Origin: Bacteroidales bacterium
Lineage (GTDB): Bacteria; Bacteroidota; Bacteroidia; Bacteroidales; UBA10428
Assembly: GCA_016933335.1 (NCBI GenBank)
Contig: JAFGBD010000004.1
Coordinates: 1 to 64,000 of the forward strand
Length of the DNA stretch: 64,000 bases
Direction of reading: 5' to 3'
Shown here: in pieces, positions 36,197-45,959 of the stretch
How positions within the stretch are numbered: position 1 is the first letter of the stretch
How the letters are laid out: each line of letters opens with the position of its first letter
The notes under the pieces: generated by a model
What the model was told of the DNA's origin: nothing
What the model saw: the letters and a program-made list of their open reading frames with translations, nothing else
Databases searched by the model: none
Translations under genes and position numbers: made by a program

Positions 36197-36964
36197 TCAT
36201 CCGCCAGTCCAGCGATTTCTGATCCTCACCAGATCCTCCGGTGTATCTATTCCTATGCTATCATATTCTGTAACATCCAGTTTTATCCTAAATCCGTTTT
36301 CAATCCAGCGGAGTTGTTCAAGCGACTCAGCAACCTCAAGCTCTGAAGGAGGTAATTTTGTAATCCGGGCAAGAATATCTTTTTTATATGCATATATTCC
36401 GATGTGAAGGTAGAAACAGTGATTTGATATCCAATCGTCCTGTTTTTCAACGTTCCTGAGAAAAGGGATAACTGCCCTGCTGAAATAGATGGCATGACCT
36501 TTTTTATCAGCTATCACTTTGACCTTGTTCGGGTCAAACAATTCATCTTTGTTTGTAAAAGGTTTGACAAGTGTGGCAATGCAGTCATCAGGACCTGCAA
36601 AACATGTCATCAGTTTTTTTATTTGTGCGGGCTGAATAAAAGGTTCGTCTCCCTGGATGTTTATAACAATATCATAACCTGTGTTTTCTGCTGATTCGAT
36701 GGTTTTTATTGCTTCGGCGCATCTGTCTGTTCCGCTTTTATGATCTGCAGAGGTAAGCACAACTTTTCCTCCGAACTGTTCCACTGCATGGTATATACGT
36801 TGGTCGTCCGTTGCCACGTAAACATGATCGAGGCTTTTGCTGGCCTGTTCATACACACGTTCAATCATCATTTTCCCGGCTATCATGGCAAGAGCTTTTC
36901 CCGGGAATCTTGTTGAGGCATACCTGGCCGGGATAATTCCTATATATTTCAGTTTATTGTTCAT
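36197..36964 (-). CDS. kdsB: 3-deoxy-manno-octulosonate cytidylyltransferase
   Basis: KdsB activates KDO as CMP-KDO for the inner core of LPS. From the ATG at 36964 the protein has 255 residues. It starts MNNKLKYIGIIPARYASTRFPGK and continues with VYVATDDQRI, SADHKSGTDRCAEA, NIQGDEPFI and the late ESLEQLRWIENG and VDTPEDL-like IDTPEDLVRI motifs. Two ATGs further upstream (36985, 36988) add eight or nine non-conserved residues. It follows the direction of the second lpxA-like gene, so the two may form an envelope pair. Confidence 0.94.
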   Translation of the reverse strand: MNNKLKYIGIIPARYASTRFPGKALAMIAGKMMIERVYEQASKSLDHVYVATDDQRIYHAVEQFGGKVVLTSADHKSGTDRCAEAIKTIESAENTGYDIVINIQGDEPFIQPAQIKKLMTCFAGPDDCIATLVKPFTNKDELFDPNKVKVIADKKGHAIYFSRAVIPFLRNVEKQDDWISNHCFYLHIGIYAYKKDILARITKLPPSELEVAESLEQLRWIENGFRIKLDVTEYDSIGIDTPEDLVRIRNRWTGG

Positions 36965-37069
36965 GATCTCAGGAGACAATGCCATCAAATAATCATGATT
37001 TTCAATACTATTTCGTTTGTAACTTCGTATTTGGATAGGTGCAATTTATGTAAAAAACTTATATTATTG

Positions 37070-37077
37070 TAATTTTG
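37070..37077 (+). promoter_or_regulatory. Bacteroidota -7 element for the sigma-54 activator/lptE/secG operon
   Basis: TAATTTTG matches TAnnTTTG, 81 bases upstream of the ATG at 37159, in the 194-base region divergent from kdsB. Confidence 0.45.
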
Positions 37078-37158
37078 TCATACAATTGACAAAAATTCAT
37101 ATTTTTAAGAAATCAATCTTTGATGAAGCGGTTGAGATAGTACTTTTTACTGATTTTT

Positions 37159-38385
37159 ATGGATGTTCAGTCGATCAAACAACGTTTTGGAATAATAGGA
37201 AATTCTCCTGCACTTAACAGGGCAATAGATGTTGCCCTGCAGGTTGCACGTGCTGATTTATCGGTATTGATTACAGGAGAGAGCGGCGTGGGTAAAGAGG
37301 TCTTTCCGCAGATTATTCATCAATACAGCAGCCGGAAACACGGGACATACATTGCGGTAAACTGTGGCGCCATTCCCGAAGGTACCATTGATTCAGAGCT
37401 TTTTGGCCATGAAAAGGGATCCTTTACGGGAGCCTATGACAGCCGCAAGGGGTATTTCGAGGTAGCAAACGGGGGTACTATCTTTCTCGATGAGGTAGCC
37501 GAGCTTCCTCTTTCTACCCAGGTCAGGCTTCTCAGGGTACTGGAAACAGGAGAGTTTTTAAAGGTGGGATCTTCAAAGGTCATAAAGACCAATGTCAGGG
37601 TTATTGCCGCCACAAATGTGGATATACAGCAAACCATACAGCAGGGAAAGTTCCGTGAAGATCTTTTTTACAGGCTGAATACAGTGCCCATTGACATTCC
37701 TGCGCTCAGGGAAAGGAAAGAGGATATTCCCATACTGTTCCGCAAATTTTCGCTTGATTTTGCCGAGCGGAACAGGATGCCTGCCATCATGCTCACAGAA
37801 GATGCCATGCAAATACTCATGAATTACCGGTGGCCTGGTAATATCAGGCAATTAAAGAACATTACCGAACAGATATCCGTCATAGAACAGAACAGGGAGA
37901 TCACGGCCGATATTATGAGAACTTATCTTCCCGATTACTATGAGTCAAAGCTTCCGGCATTATTTGATGCGGTTGATCAGAAAACCTTTGCAAACGAAAG
38001 GGAAATATTATATAAAATACTGTTTGATCTGAAAACCGATGTCACCGATTTAAAAAAACTGGTATTGGATATCATGCAGAAAGGTAAGGGCGGAATTGAA
38101 ATTCATGAGGACAATGCAAGGCTGATCAAAAAGTTGTATGACATTTCGGAACCAGTGGAAGAAGATGGTATGACATCACGGAAAATTGATATCGGAAAAA
38201 TGGAGGTGAAAGATATACAGGATACTGAAGAGATTGTTGAGGAATCCTTATCACTTGAAGAAAAAGAAAAGGAGCTTATAAAGAAGGCACTTGACAAGCA
38301 TAACGGAAAGAGAAAATATGCTGCCGGTGAGCTTGGTATCTCTGAGAGAACATTGTACAGGAAAATCAAGGAATATAATATCTGA
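37159..38385 (+). CDS. Sigma-54-dependent transcriptional activator without sensory domain
   Basis: The 408-residue protein is an AAA+ activator of the NtrC type. Walker A is GESGVGKE (40-47), the sigma-54 contact loop is GSFTGA (87-92, against the usual GAFTGA), and Walker B is GGTIFLDE. Arginine-finger region FREDLFYRLN, sensor II WPGNIRQL and a C-terminal Fis-type helix-turn-helix (YAAGELGISERTLYRKIKEY) are present. There is no N-terminal receiver, PAS or GAF domain: the AAA+ domain begins within the first 15 residues. A central charged stretch (about 265-360) may take its place. It leads the operon with lptE, a TPR protein and secG. Confidence 0.93.
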   Translation: MDVQSIKQRFGIIGNSPALNRAIDVALQVARADLSVLITGESGVGKEVFPQIIHQYSSRKHGTYIAVNCGAIPEGTIDSELFGHEKGSFTGAYDSRKGYFEVANGGTIFLDEVAELPLSTQVRLLRVLETGEFLKVGSSKVIKTNVRVIAATNVDIQQTIQQGKFREDLFYRLNTVPIDIPALRERKEDIPILFRKFSLDFAERNRMPAIMLTEDAMQILMNYRWPGNIRQLKNITEQISVIEQNREITADIMRTYLPDYYESKLPALFDAVDQKTFANEREILYKILFDLKTDVTDLKKLVLDIMQKGKGGIEIHEDNARLIKKLYDISEPVEEDGMTSRKIDIGKMEVKDIQDTEEIVEESLSLEEKEKELIKKALDKHNGKRKYAAGELGISERTLYRKIKEYNI

Positions 38386-38408
38386 TCATGAGGCGAATAC
38401 ATGAAGTC

Positions 38409-38921
38409 ATGAAAAAAGTAATCACATATATTGTCATTTTCATATTGCTGATATCTCTGTATTCCTGCTTTACGATGAAGTACTCCACCACCGGTGCATC
38501 CATTCCGGTTGAGGCCAAAACAGTGTCGGTGCAGTTTTTTGAGAACAGGGCCCCGCTTGTTGATGCCACACTAAGCCAGCAGCTTACCGATGCGCTTAAA
38601 GATTATATCCAGGCAAATTCGAAGCTGATCCTGGTAAACGGTATCGGAGAACTTGATTTTGAAGGTGAAATAACAGGGTATGATTCGCGTCCCACCTCTA
38701 TTTCAGCAGGTGATATTGCTGCCAACAGCAGGTTTACAATAACTTTGAATGTGAGGTATACCAATACGTTCGACTCATCCAAGGACTGGGAAATGAGCTT
38801 CAGCAGGTTTGAGGAATATCCTTATGACCAGTCGTTTGAAGAAGCCCAGGCTGCCTATACAGAAGATATTCTAAAGCTGCTGATCGAAGATATATATAAT
38901 AAAGCATTTGTCAACTGGTAG
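38409..38921 (+). CDS. lptE: LptE family lipoprotein
   Basis: From the ATG at 38409 the protein has 170 residues, with a signal peptide and lipobox SLYSC (C20). The LptE-like core contains STTGASIPVEAKTVSVQFFENRAPLVD, LTDALKDYIQANSKLILV, GEITGYDSRP and FTITLNVRYTN. LptE plugs the LptD barrel and helps deliver LPS to the outer leaflet. An upstream ATG at 38388 adds seven residues. The position between the sigma-54 activator and the TPR/secG genes is common in Bacteroidota. Confidence 0.9.
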   Translation: MKKVITYIVIFILLISLYSCFTMKYSTTGASIPVEAKTVSVQFFENRAPLVDATLSQQLTDALKDYIQANSKLILVNGIGELDFEGEITGYDSRPTSISAGDIAANSRFTITLNVRYTNTFDSSKDWEMSFSRFEEYPYDQSFEEAQAAYTEDILKLLIEDIYNKAFVNW

Positions 38922-38930
38922 AACCGGTGC

Positions 38931-40022
38931 ATGATGAATAAGGCTGATTTATCAAAATACCTGAAGAATCCGGGGGATCTGGATAGCCAGACCCTGGGGG
39001 AGTTGAATCTGCTGAAGGATGAATTCCCTTATTTCCAGACAGCTCACCTTCTGGCTACAAAAAATCATCATAATGTCAGCAGTAGCGATTTTGACAGGAC
39101 ACTCCATCTGGCCGCGGCATATGTTTCAGATCGTCGTGTGCTGTATGATTTATTGTATAATCCGGGTCTTGTCTCTGTCCGGCTGGAAAAGGACAGGGCT
39201 GATATTTCAGGAAGCAGAATAATAAAAGACAGCCTGAAAGAAAATATTTCAGCGACGCTTAACAGCCAGGTCCGGAATATGAAAGATTTTGATGATGATC
39301 AGAAGGAATTGATACCTGAAGTAGCCATTGATGTGAGAAAAGAATATGGGGAGGGTATCGAGCTTGATGATACTGATTTCAGCATCAGGCTTTCGCACGG
39401 CAGGGAAGATGACCATGAAAAGGAATCTGCAGAAAGGATAATAACTGTTGAAGAAGAGAAAAGGCATATCCCGGTTGAAGAGGATCCGGAAATCCTCGAA
39501 CTGGAAGATCATTTATCTGTTTTGCCGGATGGTTGTACAGAAGAGGAAGCCTTTGGTGCGGCCGGAGATACGAAAGATCTGCCGGGAGAGACAGGTATGA
39601 TTGATACGGGGCAGGATGAGCCCATCGAGTTTGATCTCGAAGAACGTGTCATCACAGATACAGATAAAGAAACAGAAAAACCGTTATTCGTAAATGGTTC
39701 TCCGGAAGAAAGCGGATCAGAGCAACGCACCGTCACCGGCAGCAGGGATTCAGATGTTGACCTGATAGAAAAATTCATCAGAAAAGGATCAGGGAAGATC
39801 TTACCGAAAGAGAACCACAATGAACTCATCGACATCTCTGAAGAAAGTGTGAAGGAGCATGAGGGATATATTACCGATACCCTTGCAAAGATCTATATAA
39901 AACAAGGTTATTATTCGAAAGCCATTTTTGCTTACGAAAAATTAATTTTGAAATTTCCCGAAAAAAGTAGTTACTTTGCAGCTCAGATCGAAGAGATAAA
40001 AACAATAATCAGGAATCTATAA
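38931..40022 (+). CDS. Acidic TPR-type protein of unknown function
   Basis: The 363-residue protein has an N-terminal helical segment (about 1-100, SKYLKNPGDLDSQTLGELNLLKDEFPYFQTAHLLATK). A long acidic, low-complexity middle (about 140-310) follows, and a C-terminal TPR-like hairpin YITDTLAKIYIKQGYYSKAIFAYEKLILKFPE. It has no signal peptide. It is probably a cytoplasmic adaptor; the partner is unknown. It sits between lptE and secG with gaps of 9 and 11 bases, which suggests a link to envelope biogenesis. Confidence 0.85.
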   Translation: MMNKADLSKYLKNPGDLDSQTLGELNLLKDEFPYFQTAHLLATKNHHNVSSSDFDRTLHLAAAYVSDRRVLYDLLYNPGLVSVRLEKDRADISGSRIIKDSLKENISATLNSQVRNMKDFDDDQKELIPEVAIDVRKEYGEGIELDDTDFSIRLSHGREDDHEKESAERIITVEEEKRHIPVEEDPEILELEDHLSVLPDGCTEEEAFGAAGDTKDLPGETGMIDTGQDEPIEFDLEERVITDTDKETEKPLFVNGSPEESGSEQRTVTGSRDSDVDLIEKFIRKGSGKILPKENHNELIDISEESVKEHEGYITDTLAKIYIKQGYYSKAIFAYEKLILKFPEKSSYFAAQIEEIKTIIRNL

Positions 40023-40033
40023 TTCAGGATAAT

Positions 40034-40387
40034 ATGTACAACGTTATCGCCGTATTGATACTCATTGTTTGCGTTTTGTTAATTCTCATTGTGCTGGTGC
40101 AGAACTCCAAGGGAGGTGGTCTGGCTGCTAATTTTTCCGCTGCCAACCAGATAATGGGAGCAAGAAGATCCGCGGATTTTCTGGAAAAAGCAACATGGAC
40201 ACTGGCATCTACGCTTCTTGTATTAAGCCTTCTTGCGAGTATTGCCATTCCAAAGGCAAAAGAGGAAAATGCGAAATCCCTGATCGAAGATCAGCTTGAA
40301 AATGCCATTGATCCGGAACGGTTGCCCGCTTTTCCGACAACAACCCCGGAACAGGTTGAAGACGAGTCAGGAAGCAGCGAAGAGTAA
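40034..40387 (+). CDS. secG: Preprotein translocase subunit SecG
   Basis: The 117-residue protein has two membrane helices (about 2-25 and 55-78). Between them is the conserved loop NSKGGGLAANFSAANQIMGARRSADFLEKATW. The charged, proline-rich C-terminal tail is longer than in E. coli, as usual for Bacteroidota. SecG assists the SecYE channel. It is the last gene of the operon and is followed by a strong terminator. Confidence 0.94.
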   Translation: MYNVIAVLILIVCVLLILIVLVQNSKGGGLAANFSAANQIMGARRSADFLEKATWTLASTLLVLSLLASIAIPKAKEENAKSLIEDQLENAIDPERLPAFPTTTPEQVEDESGSSEE

Positions 40388-40415
40388 TCAGAGGTATCTT
40401 TTAACTCCATACATG

Positions 40416-40454
40416 AAAAAATGTCAGTTTGTCATGCATGCTGGCATTTTTTTT
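40416..40454 (+). terminator. Rho-independent terminator after secG
   Basis: AAAAAATGTCAG and CTGGCATTTTTT pair with one G-T wobble around a 13-base loop, and the run ends in eight T. It lies 28 bases after the secG stop and separates that operon from groES-groEL. Confidence 0.8.
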
Positions 40455-40519
40455 AGTTCCGGGATATGCCAGGCAAAATCTGTGGTTATAAATCACGTTA
40501 TCAATAACATAGATAACAA

Positions 40520-40542
40520 GTAACCGGTATCATTCCGGTTAC
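40520..40542 (+). repeat. 8-bp perfect hairpin in the secG-groES interval
   Basis: GTAACCGG, loop TATCATT, CCGGTTAC. The stem is perfect and GC-richer than its surroundings but has no T run after it. It may be a processing site or an operator upstream of the groES promoter. Confidence 0.4.
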
Positions 40543-40639
40543 CCGAATATCAGTGATGACTGAAATTTTGTCGTCAGATTAGCTGGAATAAATGTAAATA
40601 ATGATTTGGCATAAATTATGATAGCTTCCTGACAGAAAA

Positions 40640-40653
40640 TTAAACATGTTTAA
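40640..40653. promoter_or_regulatory. 14-bp perfect palindrome in the groES leader
   Basis: TTAAACATGTTTAA is a perfect 14-base palindrome 20 bases before the groES ATG. It could be an operator for a heat-shock or stress regulator. The CIRCE operator of HrcA is not present. Confidence 0.5.
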
Positions 40654-40673
40654 CCTTTAAAACATAAAAAAGT

Positions 40674-40952
40674 ATGTCTGAACTTAAAATTAAGCCCCTT
40701 GCTGACAGGGTGGTTATTGAACCAAAAGAGGCAGAAGAAAAAACTGCCAGTGGCATTATTATACCTGACTCTGCTAAAGAAAAACCTCAGAAAGGAAAAG
40801 TCGTTGCTACCGGTCCGGGAACGAAAGACGAAAAGATGGAGGTGAAGGCCGGTGATATTGTATTATACGGAAAATATGCAGGAACTGAGATATCAATCGA
40901 TAATAAGGAATACCTGATCATGAGACAATCAGACATCCTTGCGATTATTTAA
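40674..40952 (+). CDS. groES: Co-chaperonin GroES
   Basis: The 92-residue co-chaperonin starts [38 protein letters not shown], with the mobile loop in the expected place, and ends DILAII. It caps the GroEL ring during protein folding. groEL follows 35 bases downstream. No promoter with an exact TAnnTTTG match was found in the upstream interval; TAGCTTCC at 40622 with TTTG at 40605 is the nearest. Confidence 0.97.
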   Translation: MSELKIKPLADRVVIEPKEAEEKTASGIIIPDSAKEKPQKGKVVATGPGTKDEKMEVKAGDIVLYGKYAGTEISIDNKEYLIMRQSDILAII

Positions 40953-40984
40953 CCTTAAAAAGAAGTAATCAATAAAATCTATAA

Positions 40985-42622
<1,638 letters not shown>

Positions 42623-42642
42623 TACAATCCATGATATATTTC

Positions 42643-42675
42643 AACCCCTTTCCGTTTACGGGAAGGGGTTTTTTT
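42643..42675 (+). terminator. Rho-independent terminator after groEL
   Basis: AACCCCTTTCCG, a short loop, CGGGAAGGGGTT and a run of T. It lies 20 bases after the groEL stop, and the hairpin is nearly perfect. Confidence 0.88.
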
Positions 42676-42691
42676 CGTGTTCCTGTCCGCA

Positions 42692-43462
42692 TCAATAGGT
42701 TTTATTCTTATCATCCACCATGGGCACGAACCGTACAGGCAGGACCGAATGTTTCACCAGTTTTCCTTTTTTTTTGCTCAGCAAAACCAGGTCCTGAACA
42801 CCTCTCTGGCCGACGGGGATGATCATTCTTCCGCCTTCGGCAAGCTGGTTCATCAATGGCTCAGGAACATGGGTGGGTGCGCAGGTAACGATGATGGCAT
42901 CGTAGGTGGCGTGTTCGGGCCATCCCAGATATCCGTCACCTGTTTTTACAAGCACATTGGAATAACCGAGCATTTTCAAAAGTCTGGCTGCCCTTACACC
43001 CAGTTCGGGCACTATCTCGATGCTGAAAACAGAATCACATATTTCACCCAGGATGGCAGCCTGGTAACCCGAACCTGTTCCGATTTCCAGGACCTTTGTT
43101 GTTTTTTCAAGGTTAAGTACCTGTGTCATGAAAGCCACGATATAGGGTTGTGAGATGGTCTGCCCGTATCCGATAGACAGGGGGTGATCTCCGTATGCAT
43201 ACCTTGCCAGTTCAGGGGGAACAAACAGGTGACGTTCAACTTTTCGCATGGCAGTAAGAACCTGCCTGTCGGTAATGCCTCTTGAGGCAATTTGCTGATC
43301 CACCATTTGATTCCTGAGCGGGAGGTATTCATCGGCCTGAGGCTGGGTCCTGGTTTTACAGCCAAAATGCAGTAACAGAACCAGCAGTAAGCAGATTTTG
43401 ATATTCAGCGGATATGTTTTTTGTAAAGCACACATTTGCCGGCTGTTTAAGGAACACGACAT
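42692..43462 (-). CDS. pcm: Protein-L-isoaspartate O-methyltransferase with lipoprotein-like N-terminus
   Basis: The C-terminal 215 residues are a complete PIMT, which repairs isoaspartyl residues using SAM. Motifs are MVDQQIASRGITDRQVLTAM, HPLSIGYGQTISQPYIVAFM, VLEIGTGSGYQAAIL and the late IIPVGQRGVQDLVLL. Before it lies a hydrophobic segment ending LHFGC (C35), which looks like a type II signal peptide. The start may be the ATG at 43462 or at 43435; both keep the signal. Export would place the enzyme away from the SAM pool, which is odd. Most bacterial PIMTs of about 210 residues are cytoplasmic. Confidence 0.9.
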   Translation of the reverse strand: MSCSLNSRQMCALQKTYPLNIKICLLLVLLLHFGCKTRTQPQADEYLPLRNQMVDQQIASRGITDRQVLTAMRKVERHLFVPPELARYAYGDHPLSIGYGQTISQPYIVAFMTQVLNLEKTTKVLEIGTGSGYQAAILGEICDSVFSIEIVPELGVRAARLLKMLGYSNVLVKTGDGYLGWPEHATYDAIIVTCAPTHVPEPLMNQLAEGGRMIIPVGQRGVQDLVLLSKKKGKLVKHSVLPVRFVPMVDDKNKTY

Positions 43463-43644
43463 ATATTTTAAATATCATCCCGGTTAACCATTTCCGGTGA
43501 AAATGCAGTTAAACACACAGCAACAAATTCCGCACCACCGGGGAAAGGAGTACTGCGTCTGACCCATTCACCCTGATCAGCGATAACAGCCTGGCAGGAA
43601 TTAATAGAAATCAAAAAAGCAGAAAAGCCATGTAAAAAGGCATG

Positions 43645-45378
43645 TCACTCATTGATGAAGAATGCAATGGTTTTATGCGTTTCATTCCCGAGCTTGTCTT
43701 TTGCACGGATCCTGATGGTGTATTCTCCAATCGACGGAAAATTACCAATCCCTCCTGCATAGCTTTTTTCCTGGGTATCGTTGATTGAATAAAGCATCTG
43801 GTCAAAACCAACCATGTCGTCGGTGCTTGAAAGGAATAATACAACATGGCCGGGGTAGACATCAAGTACTTTTTCTTTTAGTGTCAGGGTTCCTGCCGGA
43901 TTGATGCTGAATGTGGCAAATATTTCCGGTCCCTTATTATCAACAATCAGCACAAACTCAGAAGAGCTTGAGTTTTCAACGTTATCATAAGATGTGGCAT
44001 AGACATTATGAATGCCGGGTTCAGTCACAGAGAATTCATTCTCAAAAACACTGACAGGATCATCGTCAACATTGTATTCGATTCTTTCAAGGCCTGATTC
44101 GCTGTCGGTGGCTGTAATCGATATTTTTGATTCGGGCGAAACAAAAACGGTATCCCTGAATATGAATACAGGACCGGAAAAATGATGTTTGATATTTGGC
44201 CCTGTCAGGTCAACGTAAGGGATGGCAGTTTTGTCGCCTGATTCGACACTTTCTGTTTTATTGTTGACATTGTCAAGCGCATAAGCATTAACAGTCAGCC
44301 GGCCGGTAACATCAGTCAGATAGACAGGGCGGTCGTATTTTTTATATTCCCCTTTATTTAGCGAATACCAGACTTCTTTGATACCTGCTTTGTTGTCAAA
44401 GGTTGTAAGTTTCAGCTGGCTGCGTCCTGATGAATACTCGTTTCCGCCTGTAAAGAAGCTCTTTCCGATAATTTCCTGGACGATTACCGGTGGTGTTTTG
44501 TCAACATAGAATTCAAAGATGTTTTCTTTCTCGGTATTACCGACCTTGTCGGCGGCATAGAATTTTATGATATGATCGCCCTGTGTGAGATATGTTGCCA
44601 GGATAGGGGTGACATACTTCTTTTGAGTACCTTCATCAATCTTATAGAAAATATTGTCGACCCCGATCCCGGTTCCATCCTCAGATTTCAGGATGATCTT
44701 TGAACGGCCGGAGATAATATTCTCATGGATGTCACCGGAGACTTCGCAGCGGGATACGGGATCTGATTTATCGATATTGATGACTGCTTCATGCAGTTCC
44801 TCAACATTTCCCACATTGTCGACAGCGTAGTACCTGATGCTGTACTGTTTTTCAGTTTCCAGTTTCAGGGGCCCGGTATATCTGACATAAGATGCATTAT
44901 CGACGGAACAATAAATATTTTCAATACCGGACATCATGTCCGTTGCTTTCAGGTCCAGGCTGACACTGCCATTAACAAACAGTCTGCCACCCTCGCTATA
45001 GGTTTTTGCATCTCCGTAACTGATGGTCGTGAGCGGGGCTTTGCTGTCTGCATAAACTTCAAATATGATATCCTGTAAAGGATAGACCGGTTTTTTAGTA
45101 ACAGTGTCGACTGCTGAAGGCGAACGAAAGGTATTGTATCCTTCAGTATCAAGATACATCGGGTTGGAGTATTTCGATGTTTCCTCGCTGTGAAGAAGCC
45201 AGGTCTTTGCATTTTCATCCGGCGAGGTTGCAACTCGCAGATAGAGGGGCAGCGCCTTATTGATATATATTTTTCCACCGGGAGCAACATATATCTTTTT
45301 CTCGTGGTTTAACCGGTCTTGTCCGTGCAGGAATCCTGAGATCAGTAATACGGCAGTCAGTACAATAAATCTGTTCAT
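43645..45378 (-). CDS. Secreted protein with repeated Ig-like (OmpL47-type) domains
   Basis: The 577-residue protein has a signal peptide (about 1-19, ending LHGQ). Roughly five beta-sandwich repeats of about 90 residues follow, each ending in a motif of the form A-x-DxxxN (DNVGN near 187, DKVGN near 277, DNVNN, DNVEN, DKLGN). Conserved SGIENIYCSVD-like strands and TPP/GP linkers lie between them. The pattern resembles the OmpL47 repeat of surface proteins. It is probably a periplasmic or surface structural or adhesive protein. It follows a SiaC-like gene by 36 bases on the same strand. Ligand unknown. Confidence 0.8.
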   Translation of the reverse strand: MNRFIVLTAVLLISGFLHGQDRLNHEKKIYVAPGGKIYINKALPLYLRVATSPDENAKTWLLHSEETSKYSNPMYLDTEGYNTFRSPSAVDTVTKKPVYPLQDIIFEVYADSKAPLTTISYGDAKTYSEGGRLFVNGSVSLDLKATDMMSGIENIYCSVDNASYVRYTGPLKLETEKQYSIRYYAVDNVGNVEELHEAVINIDKSDPVSRCEVSGDIHENIISGRSKIILKSEDGTGIGVDNIFYKIDEGTQKKYVTPILATYLTQGDHIIKFYAADKVGNTEKENIFEFYVDKTPPVIVQEIIGKSFFTGGNEYSSGRSQLKLTTFDNKAGIKEVWYSLNKGEYKKYDRPVYLTDVTGRLTVNAYALDNVNNKTESVESGDKTAIPYVDLTGPNIKHHFSGPVFIFRDTVFVSPESKISITATDSESGLERIEYNVDDDPVSVFENEFSVTEPGIHNVYATSYDNVENSSSSEFVLIVDNKGPEIFATFSINPAGTLTLKEKVLDVYPGHVVLFLSSTDDMVGFDQMLYSINDTQEKSYAGGIGNFPSIGEYTIRIRAKDKLGNETHKTIAFFINE

Positions 45379-45414
45379 CTGTCACACAATTATGGTTAGC
45401 AATAATGATACTTC

Positions 45415-45798
45415 TCAGTTTTCAGTATAACCTTCAAGTTTGAAAGGCATTTTATAAATCTCTGAAAATTCTTCCCCTGTTTCTTTCAGCTCCTTATCCT
45501 CAAGGCTGAATTTCCACACAATGCTGACATTGTTTCCTTTCAGGAACAGCTTTTCCAGTATGGTCAGGATATCATTCAATGCCCTGACAGATGCTGAATT
45601 GATATAATCCATTTTAAAAACAAAAGCTGTATTTTCGTTGGGAGTGTCGATATAGGCGTTAATCCATTCAAGAACAGGCTGATAAAAAGCAAGGGCCTCT
45701 TCCGGCAAAGATCTCCCTGATATTTCGAATTTCCCGGATACCTTATCCAGATGTATGGAAGGGGTTGAATCTGTTAAATGAATGATTAAGGGCTCCAT
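45415..45798 (-). CDS. SiaC-like regulatory phosphoprotein (DUF1987), copy 1
   Basis: The 127-residue protein fits the DUF1987/SiaC family, small STAS-like proteins whose phosphorylation state controls a partner enzyme. The family phosphosite motif appears as DYINSAS, with S68 at the place where SiaC of Pseudomonas has T68. Also present are GRSLPEEALAFYQPVLEWI and the C-terminal acidic strand. No SiaB-type kinase or SiaA-type phosphatase gene is in the window. It precedes the OmpL47-like gene, so it may be co-transcribed with it. Confidence 0.82.
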   Translation of the reverse strand: MEPLIIHLTDSTPSIHLDKVSGKFEISGRSLPEEALAFYQPVLEWINAYIDTPNENTAFVFKMDYINSASVRALNDILTILEKLFLKGNNVSIVWKFSLEDKELKETGEEFSEIYKMPFKLEGYTEN

Positions 45799-45959
45799 TA
45801 CTTTTGACTATTGTTTGATATCCTTCATCTCTTTATCATATTACAGGTAATTCCGTTCGAAGCGGAATCTAATTTATGAAAATTATTTTGGTTAATCAAA
45901 GCAATGCACCAGTTTGTATGAACAAGGTCAAAACATGACAGATCAAAAGCATATCCTGA

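Noticed and set aside
40388..40673. HrcA-type CIRCE operator upstream of groES
   Set aside because: Neither TTAGCACTC nor its inverted partner is present in this interval.
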